Of a DNA stretch of 64,000 nt, positions 33,587 to 41,674 are shown one piece after another; the stretch's first letter is position 1; each line of letters starts with the position of its first letter. Both the position numbers and the translations under genes were made by a program. Under the pieces are notes generated by a model. That model did not search any database. It had not been told where the DNA came from and worked only from the letters and a program-made list of their open reading frames with translations. Source of the DNA: JBEBVQ01 sp037190845 (lineage in GTDB: Bacteria; Bacteroidota; Bacteroidia; Chitinophagales; Chitinophagaceae); NCBI GenBank assembly GCA_037190845.1, contig JBBCJI010000023.1, positions 62,001 through 126,000 of the forward strand. The letters run 5' to 3'.

Positions 33587-34509
33587 GACGGATCATATAC
33601 ATACTGCTATCCTGCTGCTGCTACGGGCACTTCTCACTGGCGCAAACACCCGATAGTTCCATCCAGGGAATCTCCATTGAGATGGACGAGGTGATCGTTT
33701 CTGCCATCCGAGACGGCTGGGATGTGGATGCGTTTATCAAAAGAATAAAAACCGACACTACTTTCTACAAGGCATTCCGCTCTCTGCGGCTCACGAATCA
33801 CACCGCAACCAACGATATCCGGATACGGGACAAAAAAGATAATACCACTGCTTCCCTGTACAGCATTACAGAACAAACATATGACGGGCGATGCCGGTCC
33901 ATGAAAGTCGTAGAAGAAAAAACGAGCGGCAAGTTTTATAAACGCAACGGCGATTACCGCTACTACACCGCCGCCTTGTATGCACACCTGTTTTTCACAA
34001 AAGGAAAAGTATGCAATGAAACCGACATCATCGCCGGCACGCAGGAAGAACCGGGAAAAAGCAGATTGGAACGCAGCAAGGCACAGCTCAAGCAGCTTAT
34101 CTTCAGCCCCGGGAGCAAGATCAGCGGCGTGCCGCTCATGGGAGACAAAGCTTCTCTTTTTGAGCCGGAAACGTCAAAGATGTACGACTTCAGACTCATG
34201 TCCGTAACCTATGCAGGGGAACATTGTTATCTCTTCCGGGCAGTACCGAAACCACAATACCAAAAAGACGTTGTTTTTAAAGACCTCTCCACCTGGTTCC
34301 GCGCAACCGACTATTCGATCATGGCGCGGGATTATACGCTTTCATACAGCACTATCGTTTACGACTTCGACGTGCGCATGAAAGTGCGGCTTGAGCCGGT
34401 TGGCAGCAAGCTATTGCCTGTACGGATCGAGTATGACGGAAACTGGGATATAGCCACACAGCCACGGGAACGGACGCAGTTTATAACCATGTTTGAATAT
34501 AATGACTGA
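33583..34509 (+). CDS. Secreted hypothetical protein
   Basis: Protein of 308 residues with signal peptide MRRIIYILLSCCCYGHFSLAQ and no further membrane segment. The mature region has regular charged beta-rich sequence (MDEVIVSAIRDGWDVDAFI, then KTDTTFYKAFRSLRL) resembling the periplasmic or surface proteins of unknown function common in Bacteroidota. I do not recognise a named domain. The 4-base overlap with ispD shows coupled translation but no functional link is obvious. Confidence 0.75.
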   Translation: MRRIIYILLSCCCYGHFSLAQTPDSSIQGISIEMDEVIVSAIRDGWDVDAFIKRIKTDTTFYKAFRSLRLTNHTATNDIRIRDKKDNTTASLYSITEQTYDGRCRSMKVVEEKTSGKFYKRNGDYRYYTAALYAHLFFTKGKVCNETDIIAGTQEEPGKSRLERSKAQLKQLIFSPGSKISGVPLMGDKASLFEPETSKMYDFRLMSVTYAGEHCYLFRAVPKPQYQKDVVFKDLSTWFRATDYSIMARDYTLSYSTIVYDFDVRMKVRLEPVGSKLLPVRIEYDGNWDIATQPRERTQFITMFEYND

Positions 34510-34667
34510 TACACTCTATTACCAACTTTTGTCCTGAATCCGGCTAACGGAAGTCTAATCGAATGACTGGCGACTCAGATATAAAGAAGTTTCACCGAAC
34601 AATTACAGCAGACCCGGTAAGGATTTGTTTATCTATATCTTATGGCGCGGAAAATATCATAAACATA

Positions 34668-34697
34668 AAAAACAAAAGCCGCTATAGTAGCGGCTTT
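34668..34697 (-). terminator. Terminator of the tRNA-Arg gene
   Basis: AAAGCCGCTA (34675-34684) pairs with TAGCGGCTTT (34688-34697). On the - strand the hairpin is followed by TTTGTTTTTTATG, right after the tRNA. Confidence 0.85.
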
Positions 34698-34706
34698 CAA
34701 TATATG

Positions 34707-34780
<74 letters not shown>

Positions 34781-34794
34781 TGCTATTGCGGATG

Positions 34795-34802
34795 CAAAGC
34801 TA
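34795..34802 (-). promoter_or_regulatory. -7 element of the tRNA-Arg gene
   Basis: TAGCTTTG on the - strand, a full match to TAnnTTTG, 14 bases before the tRNA 5' end. Confidence 0.6.
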
Positions 34803-34825
34803 TAATAATTGACTGACTTGCACGA

Positions 34826-35740
34826 CTATTCTCCGCGGTTCTTTTTCCGGGGTTGTGGTACAGGAGCCTCTCCATCTTTCATCTCCTGTACGGGGATCAG
34901 GTCTTCCACCATATCCCAACGATCGCTTTTCCAGCGAAAACCATCATACTGCCCGCTGGGTACATAGGTATACTTACGATTGGGATCATTCACCTGGGAG
35001 ATCAGCCGGTCAAAATAAACAGCCTTCATCTTGTCGTCCCAGTTGAGGGAAGCCTGTACTTCCTTTTTATATTCAATGATAAAACGATGTTGCATGGCGT
35101 ACGTTCCGCTTTGTGCATCGCGCACCCTGAAAACAGGAAAGCCGAACACGGGTCCCTGCTCCGTTAAAACCATCGGCTCCATCACTTTTTTTGTGGAAAC
35201 GATGCCGCCCTTATTCTGCCCGAACAATGTGTACATAGTTCCATGCTCGGTTTCATGGGCCATGATCCGGTAATACAAAGCGCCGAACCACCTGCCGTTT
35301 GTAAGCACGCTGTCTTCCACCCCTTTCCCCAATTTGTCGGACTGATCGGATAAAGGATACAACTTCAGTACATCACTGTTCATCTGGATCGCCCCATAGT
35401 AACGGAGCGTCACTTCCGTATTCAACATACTCCAGTTGAACATGCGGAAGGCATTATCATCCGGAACCAAAATATTAATCTTTTCACCCAACTTTTCAAA
35501 AGGGTATGTATATGATCCGTTGATCCGTAAAGCCTTCACAAGCAGCCGCCCCAACTGTTCGCAATAAGTACCGCGCAAATCTACGATGGGCGCCTGGTAC
35601 ATGGAATCGGCCAGCAATACCATTTCTGCCTCATACTTCTGAAGCGAATCCAGATCGCTTTTGTCAATGCCGGACTGTGCCTGTATATCACACAATATAC
35701 AAAACAACCCTCCGGCCAGAAGAAAAATATATTTCCTCAT
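34826..35740 (-). CDS. Secreted hypothetical protein, conserved Bacteroidota family
   Basis: Protein of 304 residues with signal peptide MRKYIFLLAGGLFCILCDIQAQ. Conserved-looking stretches are DDNAFRMFNWSM, TLRYYGAIQMNSD, WFGALYYRIMAHE, YTLFGQNKGG, PVFRVRDAQ, and a C-terminal YVPSGQYDGFRWKSDRWDMV. I recall this as a widespread Bacteroidota family without assigned function; I considered GldN/PorN but see no supporting motif. It is a single gene with an unusually good promoter and no operon partner. Confidence 0.75.
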   Translation of the reverse strand: MRKYIFLLAGGLFCILCDIQAQSGIDKSDLDSLQKYEAEMVLLADSMYQAPIVDLRGTYCEQLGRLLVKALRINGSYTYPFEKLGEKINILVPDDNAFRMFNWSMLNTEVTLRYYGAIQMNSDVLKLYPLSDQSDKLGKGVEDSVLTNGRWFGALYYRIMAHETEHGTMYTLFGQNKGGIVSTKKVMEPMVLTEQGPVFGFPVFRVRDAQSGTYAMQHRFIIEYKKEVQASLNWDDKMKAVYFDRLISQVNDPNRKYTYVPSGQYDGFRWKSDRWDMVEDLIPVQEMKDGEAPVPQPRKKNRGE

Positions 35741-35759
35741 GGTATTAAAACATTTCCCT

Positions 35760-35790
35760 CAAACCTACGAGAAAATGGTGATTACACAAA
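35760..35790 (-). promoter_or_regulatory. Promoter of the secreted hypothetical gene at 34826-35740
   Basis: On the - strand TTTG (35790-35787), exactly 19 bases, then TAGGTTTG (35767-35760), 19 bases before the start codon. Full match to the Bacteroidota consensus and spacing. Confidence 0.82.
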
Positions 35791-35800
35791 GCCATGGTTT

Positions 35801-35838
35801 TAATTAGCCAATTAGCTGATGTGCTGATTAGCTGATGT
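35801..35838. repeat. AATTAGCTGATT-type repeat
   Basis: Overlapping copies of AATTAGCTGATG and GATTAGCTGATG. Relatives at 36162-36201 and 48244-48263. Confidence 0.7.
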
Positions 35839-35937
35839 CTGTCGCGAGGAACAAATTAGCGAATCACTGTTGTCCGGAAAATCAATCATAGCCGTACCCA
35901 GTAACGTTTGTTATACATCATCTGGTTAACAGACGTT

Positions 35938-36017
35938 TGTCATGCTGACGAGGGAAGCATCTCACAAAATACTGAAAATCATACATAACGCGGGATCCTT
36001 CCTTCGTCAGGATGACA
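35938..36017. repeat. 80-bp imperfect inverted-repeat element
   Basis: TGTCATGCTGACGAGGGAAG at one end and CTTCCTTCGTCAGGATGACA at the other pair with a few mismatches. Elements with TGTCATGCTGA ends are a known style of short non-coding repeat in Bacteroidota. It carries no protein. Confidence 0.65.
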
Positions 36018-36161
36018 TCGTGTTTCAGGACAAACACAATCATCATCCCTCAAACTGCCTGCTTCTGTCAGAAGTAAGCTCCTTACTGTACATAAATGCC
36101 AGGAACAGCTGCCCAATAAGAATCCCGGAAGTTTACATTTTCTTTCTTTTCCCGGACAACA

Positions 36162-36201
36162 ATGATTAGCTAATCAGCTAATTATCACATTAGCTGATTA
36201 A
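36162..36201. repeat. AATTAGCTGATT-type repeat
   Basis: GATTAGCTAATCAGCTAATT followed by CATTAGCTGATTAA, self-complementary and related to 35801-35838. Confidence 0.7.
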
Positions 36202-36240
36202 ACTCATCCCCACCAGGCAATAGCCCTGATCATTTCATAA

Positions 36241-36753
36241 TCAACCTTTACCACCCGATTCCGTCCTGTAGCGCATAATATCCCGGTCGAACAGATAAAG
36301 ACCGCTCTTATCCTCGCCGATCAGCTCCAGCTTGTCGTTGAGCGTACGGGCCAGGCGTTCTTCTTCTATCTGCTCGGCCACATACCACTGGAGAAAATTG
36401 TGCGTGGCATAGTCGCGCTCCTGGAATGCCAGATGTACCAGGTCATTGATACTTTCAGAGACTACCTTTTCATGACGCAGGAACTCTTCAAAAACCCTGT
36501 TCAATGACTGGAAGGTGATAATTGGCTGTTCCAGCGTCGGTATGATGCCGAAGCCGCCCCGCTCATTGATATACTTGATCAGCTTGAGCATATGCACACG
36601 CTCTTCTTCGGACTGGCTGTAAAAAAATTCGGTAACGCCTTCCAGGCCGGGTTGTATATCCGCCCAGGATGCCATGGCCAGGTAGGCCTGTGATGAAGCG
36701 GCTTCAAGCGCCACCTGTTTATTCAATGCTTCCTGTAGTGTCTGACTTAACAT
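36241..36753 (-). CDS. ftnA: Ferritin, non-haem
   Basis: Iron-storage protein of 170 residues that oxidises Fe(II) and deposits it in a 24-subunit shell. Ferroxidase residues lie in NKQVALEAASSQAYLAMASW, SEEERVHMLKLIKYINERGG and FLQWYVAEQIEEERLARTL. It lacks the haem-binding Met pattern of bacterioferritin. It stands alone. Confidence 0.95.
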   Translation of the reverse strand: MLSQTLQEALNKQVALEAASSQAYLAMASWADIQPGLEGVTEFFYSQSEEERVHMLKLIKYINERGGFGIIPTLEQPIITFQSLNRVFEEFLRHEKVVSESINDLVHLAFQERDYATHNFLQWYVAEQIEEERLARTLNDKLELIGEDKSGLYLFDRDIMRYRTESGGKG

Positions 36754-36886
36754 AAAATATGGTGATTGGTTTTGATTCGGAATTCAACTATGAATATAGC
36801 CTTTTTTCACTATTCCCACAACTTTTTTCATACACTTACATCTTCATGCGCTTCACTTCTCCATGTTCTTAATGTTGAAAAATAAA

Positions 36887-36922
36887 AACATTAAGGGCAT
36901 TAAGGAATTAAGATCATTAAGG
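36887..36922. repeat. CATTAAGG direct repeats at the trhO 3' end
   Basis: ACATTAAGGGCATTAAGG, then AATTAAG and CATTAAGG, an 8- to 9-base unit. The trhO stop codon (36917-36919) is written in the last unit. Confidence 0.6.
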
Positions 36923-38002
36923 AACCAGTTTAGTCCCCTCGGCATTCCCGGTGCTGATTTTCCATTCGCTCCGGTGCTTTCGCAGGGGATGGTCTTTGGA
37001 TTTGTTAAAGATCATCGGGCCGTTTTCCCTGCCGGCCCTGCGCAGCCGCTGTTCTTCCTCCGGCAAGTGCATTTCCTCCCGGCAATCGCTGCTGCAGCAT
37101 CCTTCATAGGCAACCGCGCAAGTTGTGCACTGGATAAACAGCAGGTGACAACCATCATTTTGACAGTTGGTATGTGTATCACAGGGGTTTCCGCACTGGT
37201 GACATACCGCGATGATATCCTCGGTAATACGTTCTCCCATACGTTCGTCAAAAACAAAATTTTTCCCTTTGAATTTCAGCGGAAGCCCCTGCGCTCTGGC
37301 TTTACGGGTATATTCGATGATCCCGCCTTCCAGTTGGAAGACATTTTTAAAGCCGTGATGCTTCAGGTAAGCGCTGGCTTTTTCACAGCGGATACCACCT
37401 GTGCAGTACATGATGATGTTTTTATCCTGCTGGTCTTTCAGCATGCCGGCAGCCATCGGCAACTGGTCGCGGAAAGTATCCGAAGGCACTTCTATGGCAT
37501 TTTCGAAATGCCCGACCTCGTATTCGTAATGATTACGCATATCTACGATCACGACATCTGGCTGTTCTGCCAACGCATTGAAAGCAGCAGCGTCAAGGTG
37601 TACCCCCATATCCGACGGGTTAAAAGACGGATCTTCAATACCGTCTGCCACGATCTTTGGCCTGACCTTCATACGCAGCACCCAGAATGACTTTCCGTCG
37701 TCTTCCACGGCAATGTTCAGGCGGATGCCGTTCAGCTCGGGGGCCATCCCGAAAAGTGTTTCCCGGAACTGCTCATAATTGCTTTCGGGAACACTGATCT
37801 GCGCATTGATACCTTCCTGTGCGATATAGATACGCCCAAAAACTTTCAGGGCTTCAAACCGGATATACAGGTCGTCGCGAAAAGCCTGGGGATCAGCAAT
37901 AAGGAAATACTTATAAAAGGAAACTGTTTTGCGCGGCTCTGTTTCTTCCAGCATGCGCTTCTTCAGTTCCTCGTTGGAGATACGGTTGTGTAACACTGGC
38001 AT
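36917..38002 (-). CDS. trhO: tRNA uridine(34) hydroxylase, rhodanese-like
   Basis: TrhO (YceA) makes 5-hydroxyuridine at the wobble base of certain tRNAs. The 361-residue protein has the N-terminal domain (YIAQEGINAQISVPES), a rhodanese domain with MYCTGGIRCEKASAYL and catalytic Cys200, and a cysteine-rich C-terminus (CHQCGNPCDTHTNC, CTTCAVAYEGCCSSDC) typical of the longer family members. The last region probably binds metal. Confidence 0.93.
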   Translation of the reverse strand: MPVLHNRISNEELKKRMLEETEPRKTVSFYKYFLIADPQAFRDDLYIRFEALKVFGRIYIAQEGINAQISVPESNYEQFRETLFGMAPELNGIRLNIAVEDDGKSFWVLRMKVRPKIVADGIEDPSFNPSDMGVHLDAAAFNALAEQPDVVIVDMRNHYEYEVGHFENAIEVPSDTFRDQLPMAAGMLKDQQDKNIIMYCTGGIRCEKASAYLKHHGFKNVFQLEGGIIEYTRKARAQGLPLKFKGKNFVFDERMGERITEDIIAVCHQCGNPCDTHTNCQNDGCHLLFIQCTTCAVAYEGCCSSDCREEMHLPEEEQRLRRAGRENGPMIFNKSKDHPLRKHRSEWKISTGNAEGTKLVP

Positions 38003-38049
38003 GGTGTACCTTCCTTTTCTTTTGAGGTGAAGCAGATTATTTATCGCTG

Positions 38050-38057
38050 CAAAGGTA
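38050..38057 (-). promoter_or_regulatory. -7 element of trhO
   Basis: TACCTTTG on the - strand, a full match to TAnnTTTG, 47 bases before the start codon. Confidence 0.5.
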
Positions 38058-38079
38058 CGGAGCTTTAATAATCTATTAG

Positions 38080-38147
38080 ATGTGACAGATGTGTTGGATG
38101 TGGAAAATGTGCTGACACATTCATCACATCCAACACATCTGTCACAT
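38080..38147. repeat. 23-bp perfect inverted repeat
   Basis: Arms at 38080-38102 and 38125-38147 (ATGTGACAGATGTGTTGG...) are perfectly complementary, with an inner AATGTG/CACATT pairing in the loop. It lies between trhO and the bifunctional nuclease gene, so it may terminate the latter, but there is no U run. It looks like a short interspersed element. Confidence 0.75.
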
Positions 38148-38160
38148 TAATTTCACCGGC

Positions 38161-38778
38161 TTACTTACCTTTCCGGCTGTTTATTTCATCCCGGATAGAA
38201 ATGGCGCGTACGTAATCTTCCTGTTCCAGCACCTGTTGAAGCAGTTTGTTCAGTTCCTCCAGATCCATGCTCTTCATATCTTTATCCATATCTACCCTGG
38301 AACTGGCTGTAGCCGGATTTTGCGGCGGATCAGTCGCAGCAGGTTCGTTCTGGGGCGTATCTACGGTCTGGTCGAGATAGAGGCCGGCAACATCAAGGAT
38401 ATTTTCATAGGTCCATATACGGCAGTTGGCACGGACAGCCAGCGCCAGCGCATCGGAGGTACGGGAGTCTATTTCAATATATTCACCTTCATGCCGGCAG
38501 ACCAGCTTAGCGTAAAAGATGCCTTCTTCCAGCTTATATATAACCACTTCAGAAAGCTCAATGCTGAAGGTGGTCATAAAATTGGCAAAAAGATCATGGG
38601 TAAGCGGGCGACTGGGCTGCATGCGTTCCAGTGCTACTGCTATAGCTTGGGCTTCAAAGCCACCGATAACGATAGGCAGCCGTCTGAGGCCGTTCACCTC
38701 TCCAAGTACTACTGCATAAGAATGGGTCTGTGTAATGCTGTGAGACAGGGCCACAATTTCCAGTTCAATTTTTTTCAT
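38161..38778 (-). CDS. Bifunctional nuclease domain protein with UVR-like tail
   Basis: Protein of 205 residues. A BFN (DUF151) domain spans about 1-135: LGEVNGLRRLPIVIGGFEAQAIAVAL, then IDSRTSDALALAVRANCRIWT. After a Pro/Ala-rich linker the last about 35 residues (LEELNKLLQQVLEQEDYVRAISIRDEI) look like the UvrB/UvrC interaction helix pair. BFN proteins have been reported with RNase and DNase activity in plants; the bacterial role is unclear. It lies just downstream of parC on the same strand. Confidence 0.9.
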   Translation of the reverse strand: MKKIELEIVALSHSITQTHSYAVVLGEVNGLRRLPIVIGGFEAQAIAVALERMQPSRPLTHDLFANFMTTFSIELSEVVIYKLEEGIFYAKLVCRHEGEYIEIDSRTSDALALAVRANCRIWTYENILDVAGLYLDQTVDTPQNEPAATDPPQNPATASSRVDMDKDMKSMDLEELNKLLQQVLEQEDYVRAISIRDEINSRKGK

Positions 38779-38848
38779 CAGTCAGCAACCGTCTTTCAAA
38801 CAAATGGAAGGTAAAGATAATTATTTTGCAACAATTATTATATATACA

Positions 38849-41365
38849 TCAGAACAACGTGGGCGCGGTAGCTTCAGGCTGGCTGTCCGGCTGATTCAGC
38901 AGCACAATCTCTTTCAGGTCGTTTTCCGCTATCCGTGTACCAACTGTTTTCCAGCCTGTCACTTCAATTTCTTCGGCAAGGACTACTTCCCGTTCTGTTA
39001 ATTCTGTTTTTTTCTTTCCACTGCGCAGCAGGATCTCCGGAGATTCAAGGGTCGTGATAAATTCCAGCCTGTTCCCTTCGCCTTCACGGATAAAGAGGAA
39101 CTTATTCTTCAGTGTTTGTGTTTCGATCACAAAACGCTTGGCATTGTATTGCCCGGCTTTTGCATCATAATAAACAGCACTGACGATTTTCGCCGGACCA
39201 AATTTCTCGATCAGCATCAGGTTATCTGTGTCAAAACGGTTAGTCAGCTCGATATCCGTCAGTTCATACGTACCATCCTTATAAAAAGCAATGATCCTGT
39301 CCTGCTCGTCAAATCGTCCGAGCGAAATACCTCCGCCATCCCGGTTGAGCCGCCCGGTAGCGGGATCGTACCAGATCTTAAGCGCAGACAAGGTAGAACG
39401 TCCTTTTTCTTTAAACCGGATGGATTTTACGGGATATTTTGTTACCTGGTTGCCTCCGGCGCCGCGACCTTTAATATCCAGCTCTTCAAAATAATAGTCG
39501 AGTTGCTTGACACGGGCTTTGCTACCCGGGGAAAGGGTAATGGTCACCACTTCCGCTTCCCCGTTGGGATTAGCACTGAAATACAATATTTTGCTGTTTG
39601 GGTTACCCTTGGTCAGTGCGTATTCCTTATCACGGGTAATACCAGTAACATTGAAGCGCTTGGCATAAACGATACCCGACTTCCCATCCAGGTAGATCAG
39701 GTTGTAGGTCATACGTTCATCATTCTTTTGAAATACAGCCAGGTGGATGATATCCTTCCCTACAAAAGTTTTATCGGCAACTTTGGTAACCAGCATCGTG
39801 CCATCTTTACGGAATACGATAATATTGTCGAGATCAGAGCAGTCGAAGGCATATTCATCTTTTTTAAGACTGGTACCGATAAAACCTTCTTTATAATTGA
39901 CATACAGCTTTGTATTGGCGATAGCAACCTGTGTGGCTTCTATAGTTTCAAACTGCCGTATCTCCGTCAATCTCTCCCGGCCTTTTCCATACTTTTTCAA
40001 CAGCCCTTCGTAGTATCCGATAGCATATTCGGTAAGATGCTCAATATGATGCTGTGTTTGCGTCATCTGATCTTCAACACCTTTAATATGCTCATCGGCT
40101 TTGAAGGAATCGAATTTCGAAATGCGCTTGATACGTATTTCGGTAAGCTTTACAATATCATCTTGCGTTACTTCCCTGCGCAGCAACTTTTTATAGGGCT
40201 TCAAACCCTTGTCGATAGCCTGCAATACACCTTCCCATGTCGTTTCCTCTTCGATATCGCGGTAGATCCTTTTTTCAATGAATATTTTCTCCAGAGAAGA
40301 ATAATGCCAGTCATCCTCCAGCTCTCCAAGCTTTATTTCAAGCTCACGGAGCAGCAATCCACGCGTATGATCCACGCTGTATTTCAGCATGGTGGACGCA
40401 TTCGTGAAGTGCGGCTTGTCATTGATAATAATGCAGGCATTCGGGGAAATGGATATCTCACAATCAGTAAACAGATACAGGGCATCAATGGCTTGGTCGG
40501 TAGTAACGCCCGGAGCCAGTTGTACGATCAGTTCTACCTCTTTTGCCGTATTGTCGGCAACGCTTTTTATTTTGATCTTACCGTTGTCATTGGCTTTGAT
40601 GATACTGTCTGCCAATTGCTGGGTAGTAATGCCATATGGCACATCACGGATGGCAAGGGTTTTCTTATCTACTTCTTCGATATGGGCGCGCACACGCACC
40701 TTTCCGCCCCTTGCACCGTCGTTATAATTGCTGACGTCAATCATACCGCCGGTCAGGAAATCGGGATACAGATCAAATTTTTTGCCCTTGAGGTGTTTTA
40801 CAGCCGCTTCGAGCAATTCACAGAAATTGTGCGGTAATATTTTAGTAGAAAGCCCCACCGCAATCCCTTCAGCGCCCTGCGCCAACAACAGCGGAAATTT
40901 TACGGGCAGGGTTACAGGTTCATTCTTACGGCCGTCGTAGCTAAGCTGCCAGTTGGTTGTTTTGGCATTAAATGCGATATCAAGCGCAAATTTTGAAAGA
41001 CGCGCCTCAATATACCGGGCAGCGGCAGCGCTGTCGCCGGTACGCACATCCCCCCAGTTACCTTGGGTATCAATGAGCAGGTTTTTCTGCCCGATATGCA
41101 CCATTGCATCGGTGATAGAAGCATCTCCGTGCGGATGGTACTGCATCGTTTGCCCGATCACATTGGCGACTTTGTTGTACCGGCCGTCATCCATTTCCTT
41201 CATGGCATGAAGTATACGGCGTTGTACCGGCTTTAATCCGTCTTCTACGGCAGGCACCGCCCGCTCAAGTATCACATAGCTGGCATAGTCGAGAAACCAG
41301 CTTTCATACATATCCCCGATGTGCAGGGTACTCTGCCCGTCATTTTGTGTTTGTTCATCCATCAA
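38849..41365 (-). CDS. parC: DNA topoisomerase IV subunit A
   Basis: Type II topoisomerase cleavage subunit, 838 residues, that unlinks daughter chromosomes. The winged-helix domain has YASYVILERAVPAVEDGLKP, the HPHGDASITDAMV segment (quinolone-region equivalent) and DSAAAARYIEARL with catalytic Tyr118. The C-terminal part has beta-pinwheel blades, with GRGAGGNQVTKYPVKSI in place of the GyrA box, favouring ParC over GyrA. The parE partner is not adjacent: the neighbouring upstream gene is a T9SS protein on the other strand. Confidence 0.93.
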   Translation of the reverse strand: MMDEQTQNDGQSTLHIGDMYESWFLDYASYVILERAVPAVEDGLKPVQRRILHAMKEMDDGRYNKVANVIGQTMQYHPHGDASITDAMVHIGQKNLLIDTQGNWGDVRTGDSAAAARYIEARLSKFALDIAFNAKTTNWQLSYDGRKNEPVTLPVKFPLLLAQGAEGIAVGLSTKILPHNFCELLEAAVKHLKGKKFDLYPDFLTGGMIDVSNYNDGARGGKVRVRAHIEEVDKKTLAIRDVPYGITTQQLADSIIKANDNGKIKIKSVADNTAKEVELIVQLAPGVTTDQAIDALYLFTDCEISISPNACIIINDKPHFTNASTMLKYSVDHTRGLLLRELEIKLGELEDDWHYSSLEKIFIEKRIYRDIEEETTWEGVLQAIDKGLKPYKKLLRREVTQDDIVKLTEIRIKRISKFDSFKADEHIKGVEDQMTQTQHHIEHLTEYAIGYYEGLLKKYGKGRERLTEIRQFETIEATQVAIANTKLYVNYKEGFIGTSLKKDEYAFDCSDLDNIIVFRKDGTMLVTKVADKTFVGKDIIHLAVFQKNDERMTYNLIYLDGKSGIVYAKRFNVTGITRDKEYALTKGNPNSKILYFSANPNGEAEVVTITLSPGSKARVKQLDYYFEELDIKGRGAGGNQVTKYPVKSIRFKEKGRSTLSALKIWYDPATGRLNRDGGGISLGRFDEQDRIIAFYKDGTYELTDIELTNRFDTDNLMLIEKFGPAKIVSAVYYDAKAGQYNAKRFVIETQTLKNKFLFIREGEGNRLEFITTLESPEILLRSGKKKTELTEREVVLAEEIEVTGWKTVGTRIAENDLKEIVLLNQPDSQPEATAPTLF

Positions 41366-41406
41366 TTGAGTGCATTATGCGCGTCTGCCTGTGTATAATA
41401 AAGCTG

Positions 41407-41414
41407 CAAAAATA
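41407..41414 (-). promoter_or_regulatory. -7 element of parC
   Basis: TATTTTTG on the - strand, a full match to TAnnTTTG, 41 bases before the start codon. Confidence 0.5.
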
Positions 41415-41674
41415 TTGCTTCCTGCCGTAGATTACCTAAGATTGTTCCGGATAACCGGAAAGAGGTGCGAAATTACTGTATATAGCAGCAATCCGGCCAT
41501 ATTTATGAAAGCATCCCAGCACCCTGATACTGAGACCCTGGCCTTACACATTAAAACATTTCTCCCTGCCAATCATTTTTTTATTAAAAAAGATCAGAAT
41601 TGCTTATTTTTATCACTAAAATTATCTTGGGAGCGGTGGCTGTTGGTCATGGTTACCTGCATATTTGCAACTGT

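Larger units (their letters stand above)
35741..36240. other. 500-bp gap made mostly of repeats
   Basis: No convincing gene lies here; a 75-codon open frame at 35942-36169 is mostly repeat sequence. The gap holds the promoter of the upstream gene, two AATTAGCTGATT-type repeat clusters near its ends, and an 80-bp inverted-repeat element in the middle. Confidence 0.7.

Noticed and set aside
34826..35740. GldN/PorN assignment
   Set aside because: I could not find GldN motifs, and no gldKLM genes are adjacent; left as a conserved secreted protein.
35942..36169. 75-codon open frame in the repeat-rich gap
   Set aside because: Mostly made from the TGTCATGCTGA inverted element; no promoter or recognisable motif.
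36863..37690. 275-codon + strand frame over trhO
   Set aside because: Antisense to the rhodanese domain; its start lies in CATTAAGG repeats.
39116..40837. 573-codon open frame on the + strand, antisense to parC
   Set aside because: It is the mirror of a well-conserved gene, shows no domain, signal or promoter, and its composition follows from parC codon use.
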